DNA from: Anseranas semipalmata
Taxonomy: Eukaryota > Chordata > Aves > Anseriformes > Anseranatidae
Assembly: GCA_013399115.1 (NCBI GenBank)
Contig: VXAA01003956.1
Span: 1 to 64,000 of the forward strand
Reading direction: 5' to 3'
DNA: 64,000 bases
Shown piece by piece: positions 1-12,960 of this stretch. The notes beneath the pieces were generated by a model that had not been told where the DNA came from, searched no databases, and saw only the letters and a list, made by a program, of their open reading frames with translations. How positions within the stretch are numbered: position 1 is the first letter of the stretch; each line of letters opens with the position of its first letter. Made by a program: the position numbers and the translations under genes.

Positions 1-145
1 TTACATTATTAAATAATGTTGTAGATGTTGTATTGAAAGGAGGAAATTAAGTTTGCTATCTGTTCTGGTAAAAGATTATGAAGAGACTTGCATATTTTCT
101 GTAATGAACTCCATAAAGCTTACATGCTCGTTAATACTGCTTCAG

Positions 146-255
146 GGGCTAATGTGCATGCAACAACAGCAACAGGTGACACAGCACTGACATATGCGTG
201 TGAAAATGGCCATACTGATGTAGCAGATGTCTTACTTCAGGCAGGTGCAGATCTG
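146..255 (+). CDS. ANKRD17: ANKRD17 window exon 1 (ankyrin repeat)
   Basis: 110 nt, beginning with the last two bases of a Gly codon after acceptor ...cttcag and ending at Leu before donor gtaagt. It encodes ANVHATTATGDTALTYAC and then GHTDVADVLLQAGADL, one nearly complete ankyrin repeat of the first array (TALTYAC inner helix, ADVLLQAG outer helix). The polypyrimidine tract is weak. The preceding exon is outside the window, so the gene is 5'-partial here. Confidence 0.95.
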
Positions 256-1065
256 GTAAGTAATTACTTTCTTATAAAAATTATAATTGGGGAATACCAT
301 AATTTGTGTTTTGTCTCATGTTCACTGCTGAAAACTTACTGTCGAGTTGGATGCTAATTGTTTTAGTTGGATTTGTACTGTTTTTAACCTTTTTCTTTCA
401 ACTAAGTAAGAACTGATGATGGCTTTCTCATAGATCTTACATTATTTTCCTACCTGGAAGTGTGTAGGTAATATGGAAAACATTGGCAATTGATGTCTAA
501 AGCACTTCCAAACCCTTCAAGGTTGCTTGTACAGGAACATAGGGGATTCTGTTCTTTTGTCATGTGTAGTGCTGAAATGTTCTAAGCTTTGAGCTGCTGA
601 GCTGATTATGGTTTAATACTTGCACTTGCAAACTTGTTCTGTTTTTTAAGCAGAAAACAGTTGACAGTTCTGTTCTGATGTGATCTATTTGGTGTACCGT
701 AGTGGAATTAAGATGATGGTCAGTTGATTTTTACACTTGGGTAGGCTTGTACACCAGTAGGTTATTGAAAAGTGAGGTTAAGCATGATAAAATACATTTT
801 CTTACTCTATAATCACCATCAGTGCTTTGAACGCTTCTTATCCAGGAGTCTTAGACCTGTACAAAGGTAGGTAGATGTTCTCATCTGTCTGCAAGATATA
901 CTTAGTTGCAGTATTGTTTAAAATTTGATGTCTGTAGACTGTCAACCACTAAAAAGGAATCTTCCATGTCTGTTTTCCAATTCAAAAAGCAAAAGGTTCG
1001 ATTAAGTCCTTTCAGATGTGCTCCTTCTGAATCTTGAATTCTAAGTCTTTATTTATCTGCTCTAG

Positions 1066-1153
1066 GAGCATGAATCAGAAGGTGGAAGAACTCCTCTCAT
1101 GAAAGCTGCAAGGGCAGGTCATGTTTGCACTGTTCAGTTCTTGATTAGCAAAG
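1066..1153 (+). CDS. ANKRD17: ANKRD17 window exon 2 (ankyrin repeat)
   Basis: 88 nt, acceptor tctag and donor gtaagt. It encodes EHESEGGRTPLMKAARAG and VCTVQFLISKG, the next ankyrin repeat (TPLMKAA motif). The exon ends after the first base of a Gly codon completed by exon 3. Confidence 0.95.
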
Positions 1154-2154
1154 GTAAGTTTGCGTAAAGGTTTTTTGGTTTTGGCTGTTAGAGATGCCCT
1201 CAGTTATGGACATATGTCAGTACTAGTTTGAGTTCCTTGGATTTCGTTAAAAATATTTTTAAGTAGTTCAGTGGTTCTCAAACTAGGCTTACAATGATCA
1301 CCTCTGCTTTCAGGTGTGATTAGTGGAAATTTGAACAACTTTTAAAAATAGTTATATTCCAGTCTCTAATTCCTAGTAAAAGCAGTAAAAACTGTAGTGG
1401 TTACTGGGTGTCTCCATGTTCCCGGTGGAGCTTTTGAGCGCTGTCTTGTTCAGAAGTTTAATTTCAAGTGCCTGTTTGTTTCAGCATTTTGATTATAACT
1501 TGCTCTATGTTGTCAGAACTATCAGCTGCAGCCTTACGTCACTGTTGAATGTGTAGAGTGGATACAGAGCTAAGAATTGCTTTTTGCTCTCAAGAGCTGA
1601 ATGATTTTTCTCATGCCTTCCTCATGTGGAGCAGGACTGGCCTGAAACCTCCAGTATGATACAGTTTTTCCTCTGTAGACTGTAAAGGAAGTAAACAGAG
1701 CTGCAACTAGTAATCTGCTCGCTGGTGGCCAGCGAAGATCCATGCGCTGAGTCATTTCTACAAAGAGATGTCACTCTGGAAAAAAAAATGCGGGCAAACT
1801 TAAAAGCAATAGGTTTGCCTACTGTGTGAAGTTTGATACGAGTTAACATACCCACCTGAACAGTGCGTTTGGGGTGTTAGTGCAGGTAGCGTTGCTGTTC
1901 TTCTTGGAGGTACATATGCTAACAGTCAAATTCTGAAGCTGTTAACTATCTGACGAGACCGAGACATTGAATTCATTGACTGTGGCAGGTTAATTGGGCT
2001 TCTAATGATAGTTTGACTTAAATTTTATGTATCAGTTGCAAGACTGCAGCCAAGGAGAAAATGTTTTCATGCTTAATCTCTTCTGTTTTGGGAGAGAACC
2101 AGTTGAAGTCTGTCTTTCTCTTTTTTAAATAGTCTTTCCCCTCTGTTTTTGAAG

Positions 2155-2282
2155 GAGCAAATGTGAATAGGACCACTGCTAACAACGATCATACAGTATT
2201 GTCACTGGCCTGTGCTGGAGGTCATTTGGCAGTCGTGGAGTTACTGCTAGCTCATGGTGCTGATCCTACACACAGATTGAAG
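2155..2282 (+). CDS. ANKRD17: ANKRD17 window exon 3 (ankyrin repeat)
   Basis: 128 nt, acceptor ttgaag and donor gtttgt. It encodes ANVNRTTANNDHTVLSLAC, then GGHLAVVELLLAHGADPTHRLK: one canonical ankyrin repeat with the VVELLLAHGAD outer helix and loop. The donor departs from consensus at positions +3 and +4. Confidence 0.95.
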
Positions 2283-2756
2283 GTTTGTCACTCAACTACC
2301 TTGTTTTCCTCTGAGGTAGTCTTCTGTTCATCTTATAACTAAGAATATACAAGAGAATTTGTTTCTTCTGTATTCTCTGCAACTGACCCAACATGTCATG
2401 ATTCAAATAAGATGAGATGAAAGAGCAGGTATTTCAGTGAAAACCACAAGCAAGCATTATGTTCAGTAACCTATTTATAGGAGTTGGTGTTTGGAGGAGC
2501 ACAGACCTATAGATTAGCATGAATGTGAAGACTGAGCTCCAGTTGTAATGTAGCTGAGGAAGAGGAAAGAAAAGAGAAGTACTGATTTTCTTTGTTTTAG
2601 ACATTTTAGTAGAGTTCTTAAGTTTAGTTGTGGACATGCTGCAGATGTGGAATATTAAAGAAGTCTTAATATATACTGTTGTATCTCTCAAAATGCTTCA
2701 GCACTGTCATGTTTTCATTATGCTCTTTTCTAATAGTGGGATCTTTGCTTCTTTAG

Positions 2757-2900
2757 GATGGATCAACTATGTTAATAGAGGCAGCAAAGGGTGGTCATAC
2801 CAGTGTGGTTTGTTACCTTCTAGACTACCCAAACAACTTGCTTTCTGCTCCTCCACCTGATGCTACTCAGCTGACCCCACCATCCCATGATTTAAATAGG
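2757..2900 (+). CDS. ANKRD17: ANKRD17 window exon 4 (last repeat of ankyrin array 1 and linker)
   Basis: 144 nt, acceptor ctttag and donor gtaaga. It encodes DGSTMLIEAAKGGHTSVVCYLL, the last repeat of the first array, then a Pro-rich linker (LLSAPPPDATQLTPPSHDLNR). Both ends are phase 0. Confidence 0.95.
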
Positions 2901-3452
2901 GTAAGATTTAAGGGCTGGTGGTCTGTTTTGTGGGGCTTTGTTTGCGTTCCTTGTTGCAGCTTATTCAAAGTTGAAAGATGAGAAGTCAGTCGTGTCATTT
3001 CATGTACTACATGTTGAAAATGTGAGCTGTTGTGAAAATGGTGAAGATCCTCTGAGCATCACTATGTAGTCCTTTCTTCTTCCTGTTCTATAAAGATTAT
3101 TGAAAAAGCGATAAGGAAAAAGCCAGCGACTGAAGTCTGCTTTAGTGAGGCTGTTCTTCAGAGTTGTGTTTGTAGCCCGCTGTGGCTTCTGTTTGCTTCT
3201 CCAGAGTATAGCACTGTACCGTACAGAGATGAGTACTCTTTGGCAAGTTTATTTCTTAAGTTAAGAATGCGAAGTATATGGAAGTCAGGTGATCTCAAAT
3301 TGTTAACTATTGAACTCGGCATATTTAAAACGTATTAAATGTTATTAGTTACTGTGAAAGTCTGCTTTTCTAACAGGTTTTGTTTACCTTCTATTGAACT
3401 GTCACTAGATTAGAGTATGAGAAAAATAATCTATTAGTATCCAACATTTTAG

Positions 3453-3555
3453 GCTCCTCGTGTACCAGTGCAGGCGCTGCCCATGGTCGTCCCACCCCAG
3501 GAGCCTGACAAACCCCCTGCTAATGTCGCCACAACCCTTCCCATCAGAAATAAAG
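3453..3555 (+). CDS. ANKRD17: ANKRD17 window exon 5 (Pro-rich linker)
   Basis: 103 nt, acceptor ttttag and donor gtcagt. It encodes APRVPVQALPMVVPPQEPDK followed by PPANVATTLPIRNK, a proline-rich linker between the ankyrin region and the coiled coil. The local GC content is visibly higher than in the surrounding intron. Confidence 0.94.
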
Positions 3556-5071
3556 GTCAGTCTTAGTTCTGGAGCTTATTTTCTAAATATCTGTTAGAAG
3601 ATTTAGGGTTGCGCTTATAGCAGAGTAGTTCCTACGAAGAGTGTTAATGGATTCAGTCAAGGAGACTGTAAACTTTTTAAGGATTGGTTATCCATCAAAT
3701 ATGAAGTATCAAGTCACCTAACCCTGTAATCACAAAGCGTCAAGAAATCTGCCTAAGTAAAAACTTTAAAGTACATATTAGTCTGACATACTGGACTAAT
3801 GCAGAATGTCACCCAGAAACCTATGTAAATTTGCTAGTGGAATTTGTGGAAACTGTTAACCTCCATATCGTAGCTGATTGGGTAACCTGTGTTTTCTTAG
3901 GATAGTAGTCTTGGAGTGGGTTTGACTAATTTGATTGAAGGCGGAATTTCTTGTGCTATAAAATACTTAGCCTGATGTGGCTTAGGTCCTCCTAGGACTA
4001 AATTTGCATTTATTTTGATATCACCATTATGATACTTTACTCTTTCTGTACTTTAGAAGTCTCTTCCAAAACATTTTTTTATCAAGGATCAGCAATAGTG
4101 CAAATACAGGCGTGCATGTCATAAAATTAATACTGTGTGTACACTTGTATTGTTCTGGAAATACAGCAAGGATTACTGGAAGAAACTGGGCACCACCACT
4201 GGCTCAAATCCTGGGTTTTGATTTGTCTTTCACCCTTCAAAATTAACAGATTTGTTCCTTCTCCAACTGGTATGGCAGACCATGTCAGCTGTATTACCGT
4301 GGACTTCTTCATAAAAGATGTATTGGATTAGTCCATCGCTTATTCTTACAGGAAGGCTGAATTATTTGCCTTGCCTGGGCAGAAAGCTGAGTTTTGACAC
4401 ATACAAAGTCATGTCTGCTATGGATAAAAGTGTAGTGGCTAAACATACCCTGTTAGGTCACGTTAAATATAAATGACTATCCTGGGTCCTAGCACTGTTT
4501 GTCAACTGAGCAAAGCTGGATACCTGTAGTGAAAGGATTCAGTATTCCTAGAAAGCGTAGTACTTCCTAAAAATGTACTAAGCTACTCGCAAAACTGGTG
4601 GCCTAAGAAAAGGCACCTGTCCCTTGAGATGTTTTTGCATCACTTTTGCTGTGCTTCAGGGCTGTAACGATACACTTATATCTTAACACGATGCCAGTCG
4701 CAAAAGATCAAGTGAAGAGACAGCATATCCTACCCTTTTGTTTCCATTTATCTTGTAGCACCACTTGATAACAGCGGCTCTTGAGACAATCGCTTCATTT
4801 GGCGAAAGTGTAACGATTGTTGGAGTAAATATTTCAACGTAGCACAGGGGTTATTTGGAATGTATGCGCAATAATCTGTACTGTTAATTTGCAATCTGAC
4901 TGCTGTGTTAAAATTGATAGTGAAAGATACCGTTTCCTTTGAGGGCCTTACACACTGACCTTCTGTGGGTGCTGTGTCTTGGTGCATTTAGCATCCCAAC
5001 AGTAGCTCTATAATGAGGATGCCATTCATATGCACTTCCATTGGTTCTGAGGGGGTTTCTTTTTCACACAG
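3556..5071 (+). other. ANKRD17 intron of 1.5 kb
   Basis: Short open frames occur on both strands (for example 4127-4331 and 4748-4987), but none joins the spliced frame or shows a known motif. No transposon recognised. Confidence 0.75.
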
Positions 5072-5827
5072 CTGCTTCTAAACAAAAGTCCAGCAGTCAT
5101 TTGCCAGCAAACAACCAGGATGTACAGGGTTACATCACCAATCAGTCTCCAGAGAGCATTGTAGAAGAGGCTCAGGGCAAGTTGACAGAGCTGGAGCAGA
5201 GGATAAAAGAAGCCATAGAGAAGAATGCTCAGCTGCAGTCCTTGGAATTGGCACACGCTGACCAGCTCACCAAAGAGAAGATTGAGGAGCTGAACAAAAC
5301 CAGAGAGGAACAAATTCAGAAGAAACAAAAGATTTTGGAGGAACTGCAGAAAGTGGAACGAGAGTTACAGCTGAAAACGCAGCAGCAGCTAAAGAAGCAA
5401 TATCTAGAGGTAAAAGCGCAAAGAATTCAGCTCCAGCAGCAGCAGCAGCAACAGTCTTGCCAGCACCTGGGACTACTGACTCCTGTTGGGGTAGGAGAAC
5501 AACTCTCAGAGGGAGACTATGCACGATTACAACAAGTGGACCCCATCTTGCTTAAAGATGATCCTCAGCAAGCTGCTGCGCAGACGGGTTTTGCACCAAT
5601 TCAGCCTCTGGCGATGCCACAAGCTTTGCCTCTGGCAGCAGGTTCCTTACCTCCGGGGTCCATCGCAAATCTTACAGAACTGCAAGGTGTTATAGTTGGA
5701 CAGCCAGTATTGGGCCAAGCACAACTAGCAGGGCTGGGGCAAGGAATACTGACAGAAACACAGCAAGGGTTAATGGTAGCCAGCCCTGCTCAGACGCTCA
5801 ATGACACGCTGGATGACATCATGGCAG
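5072..5827 (+). CDS. ANKRD17: ANKRD17 window exon 6 (large symmetric cassette: coiled coil and poly-Gln)
   Basis: 756 nt, acceptor cacacag and donor gtgggt. Exon residues about 20-110 are a long charged coiled coil (KLTELEQRIKEAIEKNAQLQ ... KILEELQKVERELQLKTQQQ). It ends in a run of seven Gln encoded by five CAG, one CAA and one CAG. A Leu/Gly/Gln-rich stretch follows, then LNDTLDDIMA. Both ends are phase 1, so skipping removes exactly 252 codons without changing frame. A shorter mammalian ANKRD17 isoform lacking about 251 residues is known and probably corresponds to this exon. Confidence 0.96.
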
Positions 5828-5893
5828 GTGGGTTTATATTGTTATGAGCAGGTATAATATTTGCTTAACCAGTTGAGGGTATGTCAACTTCTT

Positions 5894-5912
5894 TGTGTGT
5901 GTGTGTGTGTGT
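5894..5912. repeat. (TG)n microsatellite
   Basis: About nine and a half TG units just after the donor of the cassette exon. Intronic GT/TG tracts can bind splicing regulators of the CELF/TDP-43 type, but any such role here is inference. Confidence 0.85.
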
Positions 5913-8900
5913 TTGTGTATTCCTGCTAGCTCTACAGCAATACTGCTAGCCTACTGATCCCTGTGTTTAGGTTTTCAGGGAATTAGCTTTAACTTTTCGA
6001 TTTGCAGGGTTGCCTTTCCTGTTGTTGTGCTAACTGGTGCCTGTTTGTCAGGTTGGTATGTCAGAAGTAGCATTTAAACTCTTTCTAGTTGGGGAGGGGT
6101 GTACTAGAGATTAACAGTTTTTAAACCTGTTTGTAGCTCAGGAATAACATCGTGATGGTATTTGTTAGCACTTTTGGCTAGTTAACTTAGAACTGACTTG
6201 GAGCCCTCAGAACAGGCTTTGGGCAGCTACAGCACCACATCAAGCTTCCAAGTTGTAATGATCCTGTAGGCTTGTCTTTTGAACTGGAGCTGCTCTCGTT
6301 GGCCTTGAGTAGTTAACCATTAGGAAACTTCTGTTTGGGGGAAAAAAGATGTTTATCATATGATTTTCTGTTTTAAAAAGTATATTCATAAAAATTGTTG
6401 CTTTGCCAATGGAAAAACATTTAGCCTTACCAAGATTTTTCTGAATGACTTTGGAGATTTCTTTGCCCATGTTACATCAGTGCTTTAAGGCCTTAAAGTA
6501 GTGATTTAAAAGAATGAAACAGGCCTTAAATACCATGGGAAATGTGAGCTGCTAGTGGTGCTTTCCTTTACACGTGCTTGAGTTGCATGCAATTCCCTGT
6601 TCATGTTGAAGTAATGGCTGAAATACTCATTTCGAGTACTTACCTGAATGCAGATGAACTGTTAAGGATTTTTTTAAACAAAAATAATCCTGCCACTTGA
6701 TCAAAAATTGTTGAGGTGCTCTTTGTGAAATTGATGAATATTTGTTTATTTTTAAAGTGCTGTCTGTCCTAACAAATCTCCTTTACAAGGAGACTATGCA
6801 AGACTGACACAGCGTGTTAGGATGTGAGCTGGAGAAAAAGCAGGTCTCCAAGAATATTTTAGCCCAAAGGTGTAGAGGTGTGGAGTTTTTCCTGCATGTA
6901 CTTCAGGAATTAGGGGAGTATAATAATGGTGCACAGTGAATAGAGGATTTGGTAATTGTAAAAAACATCAGGTGGTGATTGTTTAAAATGGGAACCATGC
7001 TTTTAAAACCGTGAGACTAAGATTAGCCTCCTGATGAGTAACCTAATGTTCAGGCAAAGCCTCCTTAAAGATTACTGAAACTTATGGGAGATACAGAGAT
7101 TGTCTTTGAAAATCTGGTGTGAGTTTAAGCCTAGACACAAGGATTGGAAGCTGTCAGTTGATAAAAATCCAACTGGAGACATGAGAAGGTAGATAAAACT
7201 CCTTTGATGGTGAAGCTCTCTCATGTGGATCTGCTGGGATATAAACCAATATCAGCTACTCTGTTCAAGAGAAGGAATAAATGCGGTTTGTGGGTAGTTA
7301 CAAAGAATGTGTGCAATGCACTTGCATTTTGTTCAAATATGATTTCAACTTTCGGTTAAAAGACACTTGCTGTGTGTTTAACTGCATATAACATCTTGAG
7401 GATCTGTGGTTTTGGGTCAGCTGGCACATATCCAAGTGCTTGTGCATCCTTTTTGCGAAGGTCGGATATTGCCAACAAACATTTGAGTGTTTTTGTACTC
7501 CTTAGTCTCAGTTCTTAGTACATGCGTGCACACATGCAATTGGGAATGAGATCTAAATTGTGCTCTGGAAAGAGTTTGTGGGAAGTCTGTTATAAGCTGT
7601 ATAGATGAAATTCTATCTCTACTTTTCTGTCAAGTGGCTGATTTTAAAGTGAGCAGACAGCGACCTGACTATACAGCTCTGGTGCCAGCTTGATTGCACG
7701 CTTCAGAATTTAGCGTAGAAGGGAAATGAGCTCATGTAACACAAAATGTTTAAGCCACAGCTAAATACTTTATTGGTAGCCTTCTGCACTGCTTTAACAG
7801 GAACCCTGTAGAGTATCCCCCCATGAATACAAACCTCCTGATCCTGAGACAGTGACAGCTATGTGAATGTAGTTCCATCACAGATCTGTGGCTTGCAGCA
7901 CTAGGTGACTTTACACCAGTTACAAAAACAAAGCTACACCTTGACTGTGTAAACTTCATCTAATGTTCATCTCTGGGCTTAATTTATTGCAAGTCACTAG
8001 TTTAATTTTCCCATTTTAAGTATATATATATTTTTTTTTAAAGTTCAGGTGTGCAAATACTGGTTTTAGTCAGAGGCTAGGGTAAGGTACCAATGTTGCT
8101 GGTCAAGTGCTGTTGCTAGATCAGCTCTGGGATGTATGTGTTTCCTTGTTACTGTGGAAGCTAATTGGTGTTACCAGAGCTCTACAGAACTTGCCCAGAG
8201 ATGCAATGAGTGAACGTACAGACTTACAGGTTTTGAGGTGGTTGTGTTTTGTTTTTTAATAAACAGGGCAAGTTGAAAAAGTAGTCAGTAATTTTTCAGT
8301 CACAATATAGGGTTCCTTTCTGATCCTGCTGGAACTGATGACAAGCAGAGGGTTCGCTCTTCAGCTTCAGATGTTGGACAAGTTGTTTGCTTGCTGAGAG
8401 GCTGGTGAATAAAAGTATTTTTTTCAGCTGTGGAAAATAGTTTATGAAACTCTGAAATGAAAGCATGGTGTATGTTAAACTATGTGTGAAGGATATAAAA
8501 AAATGCTTGTTTTTAATATTAAACTTTTGTTACAGTACATCCTTGTTTGCAAAGTAGTATGTCCGGTAACAGAGCCTCACAAAGAATTTCAGGAATCTTG
8601 AAGCACTTGATAGTTTAATTCCTGGAAGCTACCTTGTGAGTTGAGTCGGTTATAACTATAGCTTAATACATGAGAAGAGAATATGCACTGACTGTTAGTT
8701 CTTACCCGGAAGTCAACGCTAGGAAAAATGACATGATAGAGACAGCATCACAGCAAAATCATGAAGTTCAGTCCCATTTGCAATGCATGCAGGAGTCCTG
8801 GAAACCTACACGGATGGAAGCTATTATACTTTGGTGTGACTGTGATCAGTCGTTGGCAATGGTTATGTTGTTCTTATTAAATCAATGGTAAGCACATTTA

Positions 8901-10010
8901 GACCATTGTCCTAGGAATGTTAAGAGACTTGTGTCTATTGCTAGGCAGGCGGTTTGGTACGGGATTGAGCCTGTGATAGTCTGCCTTTTAAGACGGAAAC
9001 TTGACATGAAGGAATACCCAGAAAGAGCTAGACTCTTAACAAATAATCATTGAATTCAAGAACACAGCTGTGGTGTGGTTTTCAGGCTTAATCTGTGGAG
9101 GTGTTTGTGTGTAGAAGCTATGCTGTGTGTTTGTATTAGAATTCAGAACATAACTTTGACCCTTGTAATTCAAGGCATGTTATGCATCTGAAGTGTTTGG
9201 TATTGATTTGTAAGCATGCTGGCAGGAACATAGCTTTTAATAACTTGAGGTACTAAAAAAGCAATTGCAGTATAAGGTAGTGGGGGCAGAGGAGAAGAAA
9301 CTGCTGAGCCTGTTGAGTTGGCTTAAAGCAAGTTGGAAGAAGCTGCGGCACCTAGTATTTTTTGTAACTTAATTTTATCAGTCCCTTATCTTGCCTTGTT
9401 GCAATGTAGTGTGAAATAGCATTTCTATACACCTACTGTTGAAGTTAAAGGAGGCGCAGAATAAATGCGTAAGAACAATGCTGTGCCCACGATCAGACAA
9501 CACTAGTATGAAACTTGATGGTTGACAAAGATAATAAGGATTACAAAGGGGCTTATTTTCTGTAAGAACTGCACTTAGTGAGAACTGGAAGTATTCAAGG
9601 AAGGAACAAACTTGATCAACATGAAGAATCCCATTTGCCTTTTCAAAATGTTGTGCTTTTATTACAGGCATGCATTTTAATTTAGGACATATAAGTCATT
9701 GAAGGAAAACTGTTTGCTCAGCTGTTAGGTATCTTGTGTTAGTTCTAAGGTTTTTTGATTTTTGTTAGCTTGTCTGTTGTCTTTCCTCCACTTTCTTACT
9801 TAGAAATACACATTGCGTGTATAAGCTGGATTGTGGGGCTGCTGGGCTTGTGGGAGAAGGTAGCCGCTGTGACTTTTTTTTTTTTTTACTTAAGCTAAGG
9901 AAAAGTTGAGATGTCCGGAGAGAAACCAGTATGAAGAGCAACTAGGCTTCTAATGGCAGTAAGCACAAAACTGCCTAATATTCAAACAAATGTAGAAGAC
10001 TTCAATTAGC

Positions 10011-10033
10011 GTCAGATTATAATGTAATCTGAC
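10011..10033. repeat. Small hairpin, 9-bp stem
   Basis: GTCAGATTA, five-base loop, TAATCTGAC. Perfect stem inside the 7-kb intron, with no flanking target duplication seen. Confidence 0.85.
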
Positions 10034-12811
10034 AATTAAGCTTTTTGGAGTTTTACCTTGTAGCATTGCATTATTAAAACTGATAGTTGATCCTGTACCA
10101 AAGCATGTATATACTAAAATATTTTACTTGTGAACTAGCTTTGAAGACATCAGTATCCCAGCCATACAGTAATGAGGGTCTAATGGTGGAAGTGCAGAGT
10201 TTGTTAAATGTTGTAGCTGGTCTGTTAAAGCAGATGGAGGGGCAGAGGGGAAAGATGAAGCTTTAGCTGTCGATGTGTTTAGACTAAACTGAAGATTAAG
10301 GTAGTTGGTTACTCTATTGCACTGCTCAAGACCAGTGTAAAAACCTTTTGGTTTGTTGAGAACTTTTACTATTTCTGTTTAGGCACAGTAAGGATTCTAT
10401 TGGCTGCCCTTGGCACATTCATTAAAAATATGAATTCTGCATGGGTGAAGTTTAAAGATAAATAATCCAAGTTGTTAGCCATAAAAATTAACATCTTGTC
10501 TCAGTGAAGTGTACTGTGGGGTACTGTATATATCTGTGAGTTATTGCTGAAGCACACTTGAGATATATTTAATGTGAGAACTGTAAGTCACCATGCATAT
10601 TGATGGTCTCCTCTGTTAGCATTCGTAAAACCATTTATATATGGGTTGTACAATACAGGTTTTCTTCCTTGTGGAAAAAGGTGTTGGCTTTTAAACATGT
10701 TTTTCTCCCGCCCTCCCCCTCCAGTGGAACACCATCGGTATAAGAGACTTCACCTGAATTGACCTGCCCAATTAGCTTGATTTTTTTTTTCTTTAAATTA
10801 TAACAGTTTTAATGGTAGCTCCTGTAATACAGTGTGTGCTCCACAGCCCCCATATCGGGGCTCCAGCAGTAATCCTTAGCAGCTGTTTAAATCCCATGTG
10901 CTACTATAGGAGGGTTTACTTTTTTCGTGTGTTAATTATTTAATAATTATGCTTTCATATCATCTGATTTAAGCTACTAGAGTTAGTTTCAAGTCAATTT
11001 TACCATCTTTTCTGGTCCCTTTGGGCCAGATGTGAGAGTCGAGAACTGATTTTTTTTCATTCCATTACTGCTTTACGCTGCTTGAGCTTTCTCCTTGAAC
11101 TTGGAGAAAGAAGGTAAAATTACTAAATTTTTTTTCAAAACTATTCATTATGGCCATGTGTGTAAAGATGGGAGAAGGAGTTCAAACAAATTCTCATTTT
11201 TGATGAAAGGAATTGGTTGCTGTGTTATCAGGTTATATCTCCTTACAAGAAGCATAAGGAATGAGATGAGTTTAAAGTAGATGCTCCACCGAATGATATT
11301 AGATAATAGTCTTTGGTTGGTTCGGTACAATATGGAGCTCTCTTAGGCCACCGTTTTTGACCTCATGTCAGACTACTTTGACTCAACATCTGCATCTTTC
11401 TTTTTATCCATACCTAGCATGATTTTTCTTGTATGAGATGAGAACAGACATCAAAAAGTGCTCTGATATGAAGATCAGTGGAGATTGGGTCTTGATTTAG
11501 TCTTAAATACAAGCTTAAGCATATTTCTTAGGTCTTAAGTAGGGGTTTCTTTATTTCCTTTCAGTGGCACTTACTAGTTTCTTTGCTGGGATTTGTTATA
11601 GGAAGTTCAGAAATAAAATTAGTAATGGATTCAAAACACAGCTGCCTTGTAGAGAAGAGAGTATTCAGATGGGCATGTTACAGTAAAATTTTTGTGGTAT
11701 CTGTTGAAAATGTTACCCCTTCAAACTAAATATAGGAGCTAAGTAATTACCATGGCTGGTAACGTGGGACACGGCTGATTACTAACCCTATTTGAAAAAT
11801 AAATACGACTTCAGAAGCTGGGGATAAAGGGTAATTATTTCAGTATTCTGTAAGGTTACTCGGTGTTGTGTAGTGAATGAACATGGACAATGTGGAAACC
11901 GTATTTCTTTCATTTTGCAGTTAAAGGTCCTTTTGTGAACTTGACAGGAGAATAGTATAGCACTTCTCTTTCTCCTTCGCTGATAATACCTGATAATGAC
12001 TTGTAAAAATATGGGAGAAAATTCCTGAAGAAAAACATTGAATTCTTTTAAGGAAAAGTGGAGTTTTTTTCCCCCTAAAGGCTGTTTTAGTATCAAGTTC
12101 ACTTGGTACTTGTAACCATTAAATGTATATCAGGGAAGTGTGGCAGTTGGTGCTGTTTTGTGTCATGCCGATATACTGTCATCGACTATAAAATGGTATT
12201 ACTGTCTGCTTATCCTAACATCTTTGACCAAAGTCTCTGCAAAATGGCTGATAAGAAGCTTCTACTTCTCTGGTTTCAACAAATTCTGCCATGTGAGCAT
12301 CCTGATGCTAGCTCTGCTGCTTTTTTGTGATGTTTGAGGGGGGTGGGGGGTTGTTGGACTTCTACGTGGGAATCCTTAAGCTGCTTTTACAAAAAATGCG
12401 TAGATAACCATTGATTTGACTTGTTCTGCAGTCCAGCTTTTAAAGGTATGGAACTCCTGGTCCGAATAATGAATGACTTGTAGGAAAGGTCTTTTGATAT
12501 AAAAGAACAAAAAACCAAAAACACATACATTTGTGTGTAGATATTTCGTGGTGGGTATCTAGAAAACATGACTGTCTGATACTTACATATTTCTTTGATC
12601 TAATATAGTTAAACTTTTTTGAAGTTGTTAAATTCAAAGAGTTGAGGGTTCAAAGATTGGGTTAAATGTGTGGAAAATACGTATTTGTGAATAGTAAAGT
12701 ATTTGGGGAGTTAAGTTGGTGGGAGTTCTGTCCCACTGGCTGTTTATTGTCATGTTAAAAATGTGAAGTAAAATTTTTGCTTTTACTAAGTGTAATTATT
12801 CTGTTCAACAG

Positions 12812-12960
12812 CAGTGAGCGGAAGAGCATCTGCAATGTCAAACACTCCTACCCACAGCATTGCAACTTCGGTCTCCCAGCCTCAGACGCCAACTCCAAGT
12901 CCTATCATTTCTCCTTCAGCCATGCTACCAATCTACCCTGCTATAGATATTGATGCCCAG
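12812..12960 (+). CDS. ANKRD17: ANKRD17 window exon 7 (Ser/Thr/Pro linker)
   Basis: 149 nt, acceptor caacag with a second AG three bases on (NAGNAG), donor gtaagc. It encodes VSGRASAMSNTPTHSIATSV, then PTPSPIISPSAMLPIYPAIDIDAQ: a Ser/Thr/Pro linker leading into the second ankyrin array. The upstream AG gives MAAVSGR as in mammalian ANKRD17; the downstream AG would delete one Ala. Confidence 0.95.

Larger units (their letters stand above)
256..3452 (+). other. Introns between the first five window exons
   Basis: Non-coding parts are 256-1065, 1154-2154, 2283-2756 and 2901-3452. All are AT-rich and I see no RNA gene or repeat. Two overlapping minus-strand frames near 1570-1855 appear to be chance. 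Confidence 0.75.
5828..12811 (+). other. ANKRD17 intron of 7.0 kb after the cassette exon
   Basis: Longest intron in the window. It holds a (TG)n tract at 5894-5912, a 14-nt T run at 9874-9887, a 9-bp stem hairpin at 10011-10033 and an AT palindrome near 10931-10949. I see no coding exon, tRNA or recognisable transposon in it. The short open frames inside it match nothing I recognise. Confidence 0.8.

Noticed and set aside
8325..8400. Possible intronic C/D-box snoRNA (CTGATGAC ... CTTCAG)
   Set aside because: The C box does not fit RTGATGA, no D box is correctly placed and no terminal stem forms.
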